Origin: Candidatus Palauibacter scopulicola
GTDB taxonomy: Bacteria; Gemmatimonadota; Gemmatimonadetes; Palauibacterales; Palauibacteraceae
Direction of reading: 5' to 3'
DNA: 64,000 bases
NCBI RefSeq assembly: GCF_947581915.1
Contig: NZ_CANPWG010000039.1
Span: 1 to 64,000 of the forward strand
Each line of letters opens with the position of its first letter. The first letter of the stretch is position 1. The position numbers and the translations under genes were made by a program. The notes under the pieces are model-generated. The model searched no databases. It saw nothing but the letters and a program-made list of their open reading frames with translations, and was not told the origin of the DNA. Positions 41,948 through 50,685 of the stretch are shown here, piece after piece.

Positions 41948-44230
41948 CTAGAAGGTGAAGGTGTGGGAGTATTTCACCATGAGCGCGCGCCCGGACGAGA
42001 ACGGGAGGCGCGGGTCGACGCCGCCGTTGGTGCGGTCCATGAAGTAGCCCTCGTTGTAGACCACCCACAGATCCACGCCCTCGCGGAAGTGGTAGCGGAA
42101 GCGCGCGTTGACGCTCACCTGGTCCGTCGTCGAGTTGTACTGGGCGAGCGTGCTCAGCGAGAGGTGCGTGTCGAGCGCGAAATCCAGGTTGAGTCTCGCG
42201 AGGTGCGTCGTCAGGAAGTCCCGGTTCGGCAACTCGAAGCGGTTGACGTCGTAGCTCGGGCGGATCTCGAAGTGCCGGGAGAGATTCAGCGCCGGACTCA
42301 GGCGGAGACTCACGCGGCGACCGTCGTAGAAGCTGCCGGCCGAACCGCCGATTTCCCCCCGCACGAGGCCGCCGCGCGAGAGCCGGAGGGAGGCATCGGC
42401 TTCGTGGAACCAGTATTCCCCCGGGTCGATCGTCAGGCCCGCGATCCCGAACGGGTTCCGGATGCTCTCGAAGCTCGAACGGGACGTGAGCATCAGGAAC
42501 GTTCCCGACTTCATGCCGATCATCACCTGAGGAGCGATAACTCGTGATTCCGGCGTGAGATCCACGTTCCTGTAGTAGTGCTGTGTGTCGCCGCTGAGCG
42601 TCACGGCGCGGAGCGCCGAGTTGGCGCCCATGAACCAGGAATAGCCAGCCGATCCGCCGAACAGCGTGAACTCGTTCCGCAGCTGGAAGCCCAGGCGCGG
42701 CAGATAGTCCCCTCCCACGCGGCGATACTGGGCGCTGTAGGCGAACCCCTCCTGCCTCCTCCGCTCGAACTGCGCGAAGAAGGACCCCGCGTCGAGCGGG
42801 TTCCGCTCCGCGACATCGTCATCGAAGGACTGGGCCCAGCGCAGCGTCAGGTATTCGTCCCCGAACACCCGCACCTCGCTGTCCGCCCCGTACGCCACGT
42901 TCGTCTTGCCGTACGCATCGACGCGCGTGGTGACGATGCCGCCGACGGAAGAATTCTGGTTGAAGACCTGCTGCTTGAGCCGCAGCACGCCCATGTTCTC
43001 GCCCGGCCGCCCGACTGCGGGGGCCGTCTGCATGTTCAGCAGGCCGAAGTCGAGCCCGCCGGCCCGGCCCACCACGCGCGCACCCCCGTAGATGCGGACG
43101 AGTTCGCCGCGGTCCAGCCCGATCCGGCGGCTGAAGAAGACGCGGTCGGTGACGCCGCCGGTGGCAAAGTCGAAGGTCGCCGAGCGTTCCTGGAAGAACT
43201 GCCGTTTCTCCGGGAAGAAGAGGGGGAACCGCGTGACATTGATCTGCTGGTCGTCCGCCTCCACCTGGGCGAAGTCGGTGTTCGCCGTGAGGTCGATCGA
43301 CAGGTTCGACGAGGGCGAGTACTTGAAGTCGAGGCCCGGTTCCCCGGTGGGGTCGTCCATCGTCTCCCAGTACGCCCGCACGTCCGGCGGTTCTCGCAGC
43401 GTCGGGATCTGCGTCATCCCTCCGAGGACGTACGGCGTCACGTAGATCGGGTTCGCGCGATTCACGCCCCGGAAGGTGACCCGTTGCGCCAGCGACGGTT
43501 TGCCGAAGCCGAAAAAGCCGTACTCGGGCGAGATGTCGGGGTAGACGTGGCGCTCGTTCTTCCGCGAAATCGAGCGGTAGACGGTGAGCCCCATCGTCAC
43601 TTCCCCGCCCGTATTCTGGAACCCGAGCGTCGAGAACGGGATCCGCATCTCCGCCGACCAGCCGTCGTTCGTCCGCTGGACGGCGCCGTCCCAGTGCGCG
43701 TTCCAGTCGCTGTTGAAGGGCCGGGTGCCCGCCGTCCACTCCGCATCGCCCCAAACCGCGCGGTCGGACCGCGCGCCGTTGGGGTTCACCACGAAGGACA
43801 CGGCCGTCTCGTGGTCGTTGTAGCTGTCGATCACGACCGAGAACTGGTCGTCGCCGCTGAACCCGTCGCGAGCGAAGCTGTTCGCCCGGATCCCGCCGAG
43901 GTCCGAATCGAACAGCTGCCCCGAGACATACAGGTACGCGTCATCGTACGCGATCCGGATCCGCGTCTCCTCGGTAGGGGCCTGGCCGTAAGTGGGCGAA
44001 TACACCACGAGCGGCACGGGGTCGATGTCCAGCCACGCGGGTTCGTCGACGAAGCCGTCGATGTCGATCTGCCCCTGCCCGTCGAGCCGGTGGAGAGGCA
44101 CCGGGGGCTTCCCGCGCCCGCCGTCCTGCGCGGCCGCGGCGACCGGCGCCAGCGCCGTGAGCATGGCGCACAGCCACAGCGCCGTCCGCGCGGAGGATCC
44201 CGCTTCCCTGCCCGTCGCGCGCAGCTTCAC
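41948..44230 (-). CDS. DUF5916 outer-membrane protein, paralogue 1
   Basis: 760 residues from GTG 44230 (GTGA overlap with paralogue 2). The signal peptide then begins MKLRATG and ends near 'APVAAAAQ'. An N-terminal CBM9-like beta-sandwich (~30-235; 'QIDIDGFVDEPAW', 'LYVSGQLFDSDLGGIRAN', 'WSAEMRIPFSTLGFQ') precedes a DUF5916 beta-barrel (~260-760) ending in phenylalanine ('VKYSHTFTF'), the usual outer-membrane signature. Shared block 'NTDFAQVEADDQQINVTRF' is near residue 325. The family's function is unknown; carbohydrate binding or uptake is plausible. It is the gene next to dif. Confidence 0.88.
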   Translation of the reverse strand: MKLRATGREAGSSARTALWLCAMLTALAPVAAAAQDGGRGKPPVPLHRLDGQGQIDIDGFVDEPAWLDIDPVPLVVYSPTYGQAPTEETRIRIAYDDAYLYVSGQLFDSDLGGIRANSFARDGFSGDDQFSVVIDSYNDHETAVSFVVNPNGARSDRAVWGDAEWTAGTRPFNSDWNAHWDGAVQRTNDGWSAEMRIPFSTLGFQNTGGEVTMGLTVYRSISRKNERHVYPDISPEYGFFGFGKPSLAQRVTFRGVNRANPIYVTPYVLGGMTQIPTLREPPDVRAYWETMDDPTGEPGLDFKYSPSSNLSIDLTANTDFAQVEADDQQINVTRFPLFFPEKRQFFQERSATFDFATGGVTDRVFFSRRIGLDRGELVRIYGGARVVGRAGGLDFGLLNMQTAPAVGRPGENMGVLRLKQQVFNQNSSVGGIVTTRVDAYGKTNVAYGADSEVRVFGDEYLTLRWAQSFDDDVAERNPLDAGSFFAQFERRRQEGFAYSAQYRRVGGDYLPRLGFQLRNEFTLFGGSAGYSWFMGANSALRAVTLSGDTQHYYRNVDLTPESRVIAPQVMIGMKSGTFLMLTSRSSFESIRNPFGIAGLTIDPGEYWFHEADASLRLSRGGLVRGEIGGSAGSFYDGRRVSLRLSPALNLSRHFEIRPSYDVNRFELPNRDFLTTHLARLNLDFALDTHLSLSTLAQYNSTTDQVSVNARFRYHFREGVDLWVVYNEGYFMDRTNGGVDPRLPFSSGRALMVKYSHTFTF

Positions 44231-46527
44231 CAGATGAAGGTGTGGGAGTATTTGATCATGATGTTTCGCCCCGCCGACCACGGCAGCCTCGGATCGAGCC
44301 CCCGGTCCCGTTCGAAGTTGAACCCTTCATTATACACAATCCAGAGGTCCGTGCCCTCCCTGAAGTGATAGCGGAAGCGCGCGTTGACGCTCGTCCGCTC
44401 GTCGAGGTTGTTGTACTGCGCGAAGGCGCTGAACGAGATGTGCGTGTTGAAGGCGAAGTTCAGCCGCAGCCGGCCCAGGTGCGTCGTCGTCGCTTCGCCC
44501 CGGTCGGGGAACTCGAGCCGGTTCACCTCGTAGCCCCCGACGACCTCCAGGTAGCGGGAGACGGTCCACGTGGGGTTGAAGATGAGACCCACGCGCCGCC
44601 CATCGTAGAAGCTCCCCGCCGTCGTCCGGATGTCACCGCGGAAGATCGTGCTGCGCGGCAGCTGCCAGTCGATCCCGGCCTCCGTGAACCGGTGTTCCCC
44701 CGGCACGATGGACACCGCGCCGACCGAAAACGGCCTCCGGATGTCCTCGATCTGGCTGTTCGCGTAGGCCGTGATCATCGCGGTCGACTTGAATTCGAGC
44801 CGCACCTCGGGACGGACCGAGCGGGACTCGAGGGTGAGGTCGACGTTGCGCTGGTAGTTCTCGCCCACCAGCGCCAGGGTGATGGCGTTCAGCGTCGCGT
44901 CGGCCCCGCGGAGCCAGGTATGGGCCAACTCGCCGCCGAACAGCGTGAAGTCGTTCCGGAGCTGAAAGCCGAGGCGCGGCAGGTAGTCCGGGCCCACGCG
45001 CCGGTAGAAGAGATTGTAGGAGACGCCGCGATCCGTCCGCCGCTCCCAGCGCGCCCGCACAAGGCTCGCGTCGAGCACGTTGCGCTCCCTGACCACCTCG
45101 TCCTGCGTCTGCGCCCAGGTGAGCGTCAGGTATTCGTCCCCGAACAGGCGCAGTTGCGAATCCAGGCCGTAGGCGACGTTGTTCCGGCCGTTGGAGCCGT
45201 AGCGGGTCGTGAGGATCCCGCCGACGAACGAATACGGATTGAGCACCTGCTGCTTGAGGCGCATGACGCCCATGTTCTCGCCCGACCGCCCCGCGGTCGG
45301 CGCCGTCTGCATGTTGAGGATCCCGAAGTCCAGGCCCGCCAGCCGGCCGACGAGCCTCGCGCCGCCGTAGATGCGGACGAGTTCGCCCGCTTCGAGCCCA
45401 ATACGGCGGCTGAAGAACACGCGGTCGGTGAACCCTCCCGTCCCGAAATCGAAGGTCGAGGAGCGTTCCTGGAAAAACTGCCGTTTCTCGGGGAAGAAGA
45501 GCGAGAACCGGGTGAGGTTCACCTGCTGGTCGTCCGCCTCCACCTGCGCGAAGTCCGTGTTGACGGTGAGGTCGATCGCCAGATTCGACGAGGGGGAGTA
45601 CTTGAGGTCGACGCCCGGCTCCGCCACCCGATCCCGCTCCGTCCCCCAGAAGGAGGCGGCGTCCGACGGTTTCCTGAGCACCGGCGTCCGGCTCAAGCCC
45701 CCGAGCACGTACGGGGTCACGTAGGCCGGCGTCGTGGGCCGCACGCCGCGCAGCGTCATGCGCTGGCCCTGCGACGGCTTCAGGAAGCCCCCCTGCCCCC
45801 ATTCGCGGCCGATGAACGGGAAGACGTGGCGCTCGTTCTTCCGGGCGATGAAGCGGTAGACGATGATCCCCATCGTCACCTCGTCCCCCTGCGCCTGGAA
45901 GCCGAGCGTGGAGAACGGGACCCGGTATTCCGCGAACCAGCCCTCGTCGTTCCGCGACGTGACGACCTGCCAGTGGGCGTTCCAGTCCACGTTGAACGGC
46001 ATCACGTCGCCCGTGAAGTCGCCGTCGTTGGAGAGCGAGCGATCCTGGCGGACGCCGGCGGGCGTGGTCCCGAGCCAGGCCCCGGTCTCGTAGTCGTTGT
46101 AGCTGTCGACCACGAACGAGAGGAGATCGTCGCCGCTGAACGCATCCCGGAGGTAGGTGTTCGCCCGAATGCCCTCGGGGTTCGAGTCGTACATCCGTCC
46201 GGAGAGGTAGAGGTATTCGTCATCGTGGGCGATCCGTACCTCGGTCTGCTCCGTCATCTCGCCCCCGTGGTTGGGGGCCCACATGAACATCGGGAGCGGC
46301 TCGATCGCATCCCAGGCCGGCTCGTCGACGACGCCGTCAACGTCGATCTCCCCCGCGAGCCGGGGGATGGGAACGGGAACGGGCGAGCGGAATCCCGCCG
46401 CATCGATCTGGCCGGAGGTTCCGGTTTGCGCGGAGAGCGCGGGCGCCGCCGGCAGGCAGACCGCCACGATCCACGCGCACCGCGTCGCGAGTTGCCGAGA
46501 TGGACGGCCGATGTGGGTCAACGGCAT
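44227..46527 (-). CDS. DUF5916 outer-membrane protein, paralogue 2
   Basis: 766 residues. Signal peptide ~1-33 ('CLPAAPALSAQ'). Same architecture as its neighbours: CBM9-like domain ('EIDVDGVVDEPAWDAIEPLP', 'LYLSGRMYDSNPEGIRAN') and a C-terminal barrel ending in tryptophan ('IKYSHTFIW'). It is visibly closer to paralogue 3 than to paralogue 1, e.g. 'TTPAGVRQDRS' and 'ERRTDRGVSYNL' occur in both 2 and 3. A 124-bp gap separates it from paralogue 3, and it is coupled to paralogue 1. Confidence 0.9.
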   Translation of the reverse strand: MPLTHIGRPSRQLATRCAWIVAVCLPAAPALSAQTGTSGQIDAAGFRSPVPVPIPRLAGEIDVDGVVDEPAWDAIEPLPMFMWAPNHGGEMTEQTEVRIAHDDEYLYLSGRMYDSNPEGIRANTYLRDAFSGDDLLSFVVDSYNDYETGAWLGTTPAGVRQDRSLSNDGDFTGDVMPFNVDWNAHWQVVTSRNDEGWFAEYRVPFSTLGFQAQGDEVTMGIIVYRFIARKNERHVFPFIGREWGQGGFLKPSQGQRMTLRGVRPTTPAYVTPYVLGGLSRTPVLRKPSDAASFWGTERDRVAEPGVDLKYSPSSNLAIDLTVNTDFAQVEADDQQVNLTRFSLFFPEKRQFFQERSSTFDFGTGGFTDRVFFSRRIGLEAGELVRIYGGARLVGRLAGLDFGILNMQTAPTAGRSGENMGVMRLKQQVLNPYSFVGGILTTRYGSNGRNNVAYGLDSQLRLFGDEYLTLTWAQTQDEVVRERNVLDASLVRARWERRTDRGVSYNLFYRRVGPDYLPRLGFQLRNDFTLFGGELAHTWLRGADATLNAITLALVGENYQRNVDLTLESRSVRPEVRLEFKSTAMITAYANSQIEDIRRPFSVGAVSIVPGEHRFTEAGIDWQLPRSTIFRGDIRTTAGSFYDGRRVGLIFNPTWTVSRYLEVVGGYEVNRLEFPDRGEATTTHLGRLRLNFAFNTHISFSAFAQYNNLDERTSVNARFRYHFREGTDLWIVYNEGFNFERDRGLDPRLPWSAGRNIMIKYSHTFIW

Positions 46528-46651
46528 GTCCCCAGGGTCGGGGGTGGCACCGGGAAGGTCTGCTCGCCGAAGAGAACACCCCGGCGAGTCCGGGGGTTCA
46601 ATCCCGGCGGCGGAGGGCGCGTCGGCCGCCGAGTGGCCGGCGCCCCCCAGG
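46528..46651. other. Intergenic region between DUF5916 paralogues 2 and 3
   Basis: 124 bp. CCGGG (46590-46594 region) and CCCGG around 'ggttcaat' give a short GC hairpin. I see no ORF and no convincing promoter for paralogue 2. Co-transcription from paralogue 3 is possible. Confidence 0.5.
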
Positions 46652-48970
46652 CTACCAGCTGAAGGTGTGCGAGTACTTGATCATGACGTTGCGCCCGGCC
46701 GACCAGGGCAGCCTCGGATCGAATCCCCGTTCGCGGTCGAAGTTCAGCCCCTCGTTGTACACGATCCAGAGGTCCGTTCCCTCCCGGAAGTGATAGCGGA
46801 AGCGGGCGTTGATGCTCATGCGCTCGTCGAGGTTGTTGTACTGCGCGAAGGTGCTGAACGAGACCTGCGGATTGAGGGCGAAGGCGAGTCGCACCCGGGC
46901 GAGTTGCGCGGTCGCCGCCTCGCCCCGGTTCGGAAACTCGATCCGGTTAACCTCGTAGCCACCGCCGACCTCCAGGTAACGGGACACGCTCCACATCGGG
47001 TTGAAGATCAGGCCCGCCCGCCGGCCGTCGTAGAAGCTCCCCACGGTGGTCCTGATGTCTCCGCGGAAGATCGCGGTGCGCGGCAGCATCCAGTCGATAC
47101 CCACTTCCCGGAACCAGTACTCCCCCGCAGGGATCGAGAGGCCGGTGACGCGAAACGGCGTCCGGATGTCCTCGAACTGCGTGTTCGAATACGCCGCAAT
47201 CCGCGACCCCGACTTGAAGGCGAGTTCCAGTTCGGGGCGGATCGATTGGGACTCCGGCGTGACGTCGGCGTTCCGATAGTAGCTCTCGCCCATGACCGAC
47301 AGCGTGACGGTGTTCAGCGAAGCGCTCGGACCCCGAAGCCAGGTGTGGCCGACCTCGCCGCCGAAGAGCGTGAAGTCGCTCCGCAACTGGAAGCCGAGCC
47401 GCGGCGTGTAGTCGGGGCCCACGCGCCGGTAGTAGAGGTTGTACGACACGCCGCGGTCCGTTCTCCGCTCCCACCGCACGCGGAACAGCCCCGCGTCGAG
47501 CGGATTCCGCTCGTTCACCGCCTCGTCGAACGTCTGCGCCCAGGTGAGCGTCACCCACTCGTTGCCGAGGGGGCGGATCTGCGTGTCCACGCCGTAGGCG
47601 ACGTTGTCCTGGCCGTTCCCCCCGAGCCGGGTCGCCACGATCCCCCCGACGAAGGAGTACGGATTGAACACCTGCTGCTTTACCCGCATCACGCCGACGT
47701 TTTCTCCCGAGCGCCCTCCCGCGGGAGCCGTCTGCATGTTCAGGAGCCCGTAGTCCAGTCCGCCCATGCGGCCAACGACCCGCGCGCCTCCATAGATCCG
47801 CACCAGTTCCCCGCCTTCGAGGCCGACCCTCCGGCTGAAGAAGACGCGGTCCGTGAAGCCGCCGGTCCCGAAGTCGAAGGTCGACGACCGTTCCTGAAAG
47901 AACTGCCGTTTCTCCGGGAAGAATAGCGAGAAGCGGGTGAGGTTCACCTGCTGCTCGTCCGCCTCCACCTGGGCGAAGTCGGTGTTGACCGTGAGATCGA
48001 TGGCCAGGTTGGACGATGGCGAATACTTGAGATCGACGCCCGGTTCCGTGGTCCGGTCCTGTTCCGTCGCCCAGTAGGCGGCCGCGTCCGCGGGCTCGCG
48101 CAGCACCGGCGTCCGGCGCAGGCCGCCGAGCGCGTACGGGGTCACGTAGACCGGCGCGGTGGGCCGGACTTCGCGCAGCGTCACGCGCTGCGTCTGCGAC
48201 GGCTTCATGAAGGCGAGCCGGCCCCACTCGCGCGCGATCGGGGGGTATACCTGGCGTTCGTTCTTCCGGCCGATGTAGCGATAGATGGTGATCCCCATCG
48301 TCACCTCATCGCCCTCCGCCTGGAATCCCAGCGTCGAGAACGGGATGCGGAACTCCGCGAACCACCCTTCCCCGTTGCGGGTCGTCTGGACGTCCCAGTG
48401 CGCGTTCCAGTCCTCGTTGAAGGGCGGGAGGTCGCCGCTGAACTCGGCGTCGTTGGAAATCGAGCGGTCCTGCCGGACTCCGGCCGGGGTCGTGCCGAAC
48501 CAGAGCGCCGTCTCGTAGTCGTTGTAGCTGTCGATCACGAACGAGAACAGGTCGTCGCCGCTGTAACTATCACGATAGAAGGTGTTTACGCGGATTCCGT
48601 CCGGGTTCGAATCGTACATCCGTCCGGAGACGTAGAGGTACCGGTCATCGTGCGCTAGACGGATCTCCGTCCGTTCCGTCTGCTCGCCGCCGTGGGTGGG
48701 CGACATGATGAAGAGGGGAAGCGGGTCGATCGTCTCCCACACGGGTTCGTTCACGACCCCGTCCACGTCGATCGTCTCGGAGATGCGGGGGATGGGTATC
48801 GGAGCGCCGGGCCGGAGCACCGCAACGTCCACCTCATCGGCGGCGTTGGCCTGGGCCGCGAGCCCCGACGCCGTACACACGGCCGCCAGGACGACGCCGA
48901 ACAGGGCCTTCGCGAGCCGGTCGCCGCGCACGGACAGCCTCCTCCGCATATCTCGCCGCGGTTGGGTCAT
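46652..48970 (-). CDS. DUF5916 outer-membrane protein, paralogue 3
   Basis: 772 residues from ATG 48970, in an ATGA overlap with the ion channel gene; an internal ATG seven codons later would give a tighter signal peptide (cleaved near 'ASGLAAQ'). CBM9-like domain ('TIDVDGVVNEPVWETIDPLP', 'LYVSGRMYDSNPDGIRVN') followed by the DUF5916 barrel ending 'IKYSHTFSW'. It shares the block 'LTVNTDFAQVEADEQQVN' with its neighbours. It is the first of the three in transcription order. Confidence 0.9.
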   Translation of the reverse strand: MTQPRRDMRRRLSVRGDRLAKALFGVVLAAVCTASGLAAQANAADEVDVAVLRPGAPIPIPRISETIDVDGVVNEPVWETIDPLPLFIMSPTHGGEQTERTEIRLAHDDRYLYVSGRMYDSNPDGIRVNTFYRDSYSGDDLFSFVIDSYNDYETALWFGTTPAGVRQDRSISNDAEFSGDLPPFNEDWNAHWDVQTTRNGEGWFAEFRIPFSTLGFQAEGDEVTMGITIYRYIGRKNERQVYPPIAREWGRLAFMKPSQTQRVTLREVRPTAPVYVTPYALGGLRRTPVLREPADAAAYWATEQDRTTEPGVDLKYSPSSNLAIDLTVNTDFAQVEADEQQVNLTRFSLFFPEKRQFFQERSSTFDFGTGGFTDRVFFSRRVGLEGGELVRIYGGARVVGRMGGLDYGLLNMQTAPAGGRSGENVGVMRVKQQVFNPYSFVGGIVATRLGGNGQDNVAYGVDTQIRPLGNEWVTLTWAQTFDEAVNERNPLDAGLFRVRWERRTDRGVSYNLYYRRVGPDYTPRLGFQLRSDFTLFGGEVGHTWLRGPSASLNTVTLSVMGESYYRNADVTPESQSIRPELELAFKSGSRIAAYSNTQFEDIRTPFRVTGLSIPAGEYWFREVGIDWMLPRTAIFRGDIRTTVGSFYDGRRAGLIFNPMWSVSRYLEVGGGYEVNRIEFPNRGEAATAQLARVRLAFALNPQVSFSTFAQYNNLDERMSINARFRYHFREGTDLWIVYNEGLNFDRERGFDPRLPWSAGRNVMIKYSHTFSW

Positions 48971-49875
48971 TCGAGCAGTTCGGTGCCGCAGTGCTTGCAG
49001 TGGCGCGCATCCGGATCGTGGCCGGACCTGGCGCAGCGCAGGCAGACCCGCTCCATGGCGGCGCGCATTCTCGCGTCACGGCCGCCCGTGATCTCGGCCG
49101 TCACGATGCCCGTCGGGACTGCGATCACGCCGTACCCCAGGATCATGAGGAGCGCGGCGAGCATCTGTCCCGTCGTGGTCTGCGGCGTGATGTCGCCGAA
49201 GCCCACCGTCGTCACGGTCACAATGGCCCAGTAGACGCCCCGGGGGATGCTGCTGAAGCCCGAGTCGGCGCCCTCGATCACGTACATCGCCGCGCCCACG
49301 AGCGTCACCACGACGAGCACCGCGACGATGAAGACGGCGACCTTGTAGGCGCTGGAGCGCAGCGCGTTGATCAGGAGTCGCTCTCCCCCCACGAACTGGG
49401 CGAGCTTCAGGACCCGGAACACGCGCAGCACCCGCAGCAGGCGGATGACGGCGAGCGCCTGTCCTCCCGGGATCAGCAACCCCACGAAGTTGGGCAGAAC
49501 GGCGAGCAGGTCGATGACCCCGAAAAAGGAACGGGCGTATTGGCCGGCCCGCTCCGCCGCGACGAGGCGGAGTATGTACTCGGCCGTGAACAGCGCCGTG
49601 AACACCCATTCGAGCGTCCACAGCAGGCTCCGAGCGCGAACGTTGAAATCCTGCACGCTCTCGAGCATCACGACGACCACGCTGGCCAGGATGACGCCGA
49701 TGAGGCTGAGGTCGAAGAGCCGGCCGCCGCGAGTCAGGTTGCCGAAGATGATGCGGTGGGTCTCGCACCTCCACTGCGGTCGCTTCGAGAAGACCGGATG
49801 GTTGTCGTAGTCGATCGCCGGACGCGCGGGTTCCCGCCGGGACGGGAAGTACGACATCGTCCGGTTTCTGGCCAT
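48967..49875 (-). CDS. Voltage-gated-type potassium channel with C-terminal zinc ribbon
   Basis: 302 residues from ATG 49875 (TGATG overlap with the glycosyltransferase). Six membrane helices; S4 has regularly spaced arginines (RLLRVLRVFRVLKLAQF, ~145-161). Selectivity filter TVTTVGFGDI near 232. After S6 comes a short cytosolic tail ending with CxxC...CxxC (CLRCARSGHD and CKHCGTELLE, ~279-302), a zinc-ribbon-like module in place of an RCK domain. Likely K+ conduction. The ribbon's role is unknown. An upstream extension of the frame is shadow sequence. Confidence 0.92.
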   Translation of the reverse strand: MARNRTMSYFPSRREPARPAIDYDNHPVFSKRPQWRCETHRIIFGNLTRGGRLFDLSLIGVILASVVVVMLESVQDFNVRARSLLWTLEWVFTALFTAEYILRLVAAERAGQYARSFFGVIDLLAVLPNFVGLLIPGGQALAVIRLLRVLRVFRVLKLAQFVGGERLLINALRSSAYKVAVFIVAVLVVVTLVGAAMYVIEGADSGFSSIPRGVYWAIVTVTTVGFGDITPQTTTGQMLAALLMILGYGVIAVPTGIVTAEITGGRDARMRAAMERVCLRCARSGHDPDARHCKHCGTELLE

Positions 49876-50663
49876 CACAGCCTCCCGATGAGGGACCGCA
49901 GCCGCAGCGCCCACACCCGCCACACCGCCTCGCGCACGATGGCCCCCGACATCTTGCTCTGTCCGAGGCGGCGGTCCGTGAACACGATGGGGACTTCCCC
50001 GACCCGGAACCCCTTCTTCCATGCCCGGAAGTTCATCTCGATCTGGAACGTGTACCCGGTCGATCCTACGCGGTCGAGGTCGATCGCCTCCAGTACGCGG
50101 CGCGTGAAGCACTTGAAGCCGCTCGTGGAGTCGGCGAGGCGCAGTCCCGTGGCGATGCGCGCGTACTTGTTCGCGTAGTAGCTGAGGAGCAGGCGCGACA
50201 TCGGCCAGTTGATGACGTTCACCCCCGCGGTATAGCGGGAGCCGACGACGACATCGAAGCGGCCGGTCGCGGCGATCATATCGGGAATATAGCGCGCGTC
50301 ATGCGATCCGTCGGCGTCCATCTCGAAGATCCACTCGAAATCCCGCTCGAGCGCCCAGCGGAAACCGGCGATGTAGGCGGTCCCGAGCCCCAGCTTCCCC
50401 TCCCGGTGCAGCACGTTCACGCGCGGTTCCGCCGCGGCGAGCGAGTCGACGAGAGCACCGGTCCCGTCGGGCGACGCATCGTCGACGACGAGGACCGAGA
50501 GCCGGCGGTCCTGCGCCAGCACGCCCTCGACGATCCCGGCGATGGAATCGACCTCGTTGTACGTGGGCAGGATGACGAGACCCCGCTCGCTGCCTGTGGG
50601 GACGGCGGCGATCAGGTCCTCGTCGGAATCCGCCGAGGGAGTGGGGGACGTGTCCGGGCTCAT
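49875..50663 (-). CDS. GT2 family polyprenol-phosphate sugar transferase (DPM1-like)
   Basis: 262 residues. A disordered acidic N-terminus (~1-25) precedes the GT-A fold: 'LVILPTYNEVDSIAGIVEGV', 'VLVVDDASPDGTGALVD' (~56-72), the metal-binding 'FEMDADGSHD' (~112-121), 'VVGSRYTAGV', and 'DSTSGFKCFTRRVLEAI'. This pattern is that of single-domain polyprenol-monophosphomannose synthases without membrane helices. It would load a sugar, probably mannose, on a lipid carrier for GT39-type enzymes such as the one at 58789. Confidence 0.92.
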   Translation of the reverse strand: MSPDTSPTPSADSDEDLIAAVPTGSERGLVILPTYNEVDSIAGIVEGVLAQDRRLSVLVVDDASPDGTGALVDSLAAAEPRVNVLHREGKLGLGTAYIAGFRWALERDFEWIFEMDADGSHDARYIPDMIAATGRFDVVVGSRYTAGVNVINWPMSRLLLSYYANKYARIATGLRLADSTSGFKCFTRRVLEAIDLDRVGSTGYTFQIEMNFRAWKKGFRVGEVPIVFTDRRLGQSKMSGAIVREAVWRVWALRLRSLIGRL

Positions 50664-50685
50664 GGCAGCCGGAATTTACGTCGGC

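Noticed and set aside
42578-44368. 596-residue + strand frame opposite DUF5916 paralogue 1 (and 806 residues opposite paralogue 2)
   Set aside because: Mirror shadows of real beta-barrel genes on the minus strand; composition dominated by Arg, Val, Glu, Pro with no recognisable domain.
46588-46610. T-arm-like sequence 'gggggttcaatcccgg' suggesting a tRNA gene or attachment site
   Set aside because: The five base pairs required around the TTCAATC loop do not form, and no anticodon or acceptor arm can be folded upstream or downstream.
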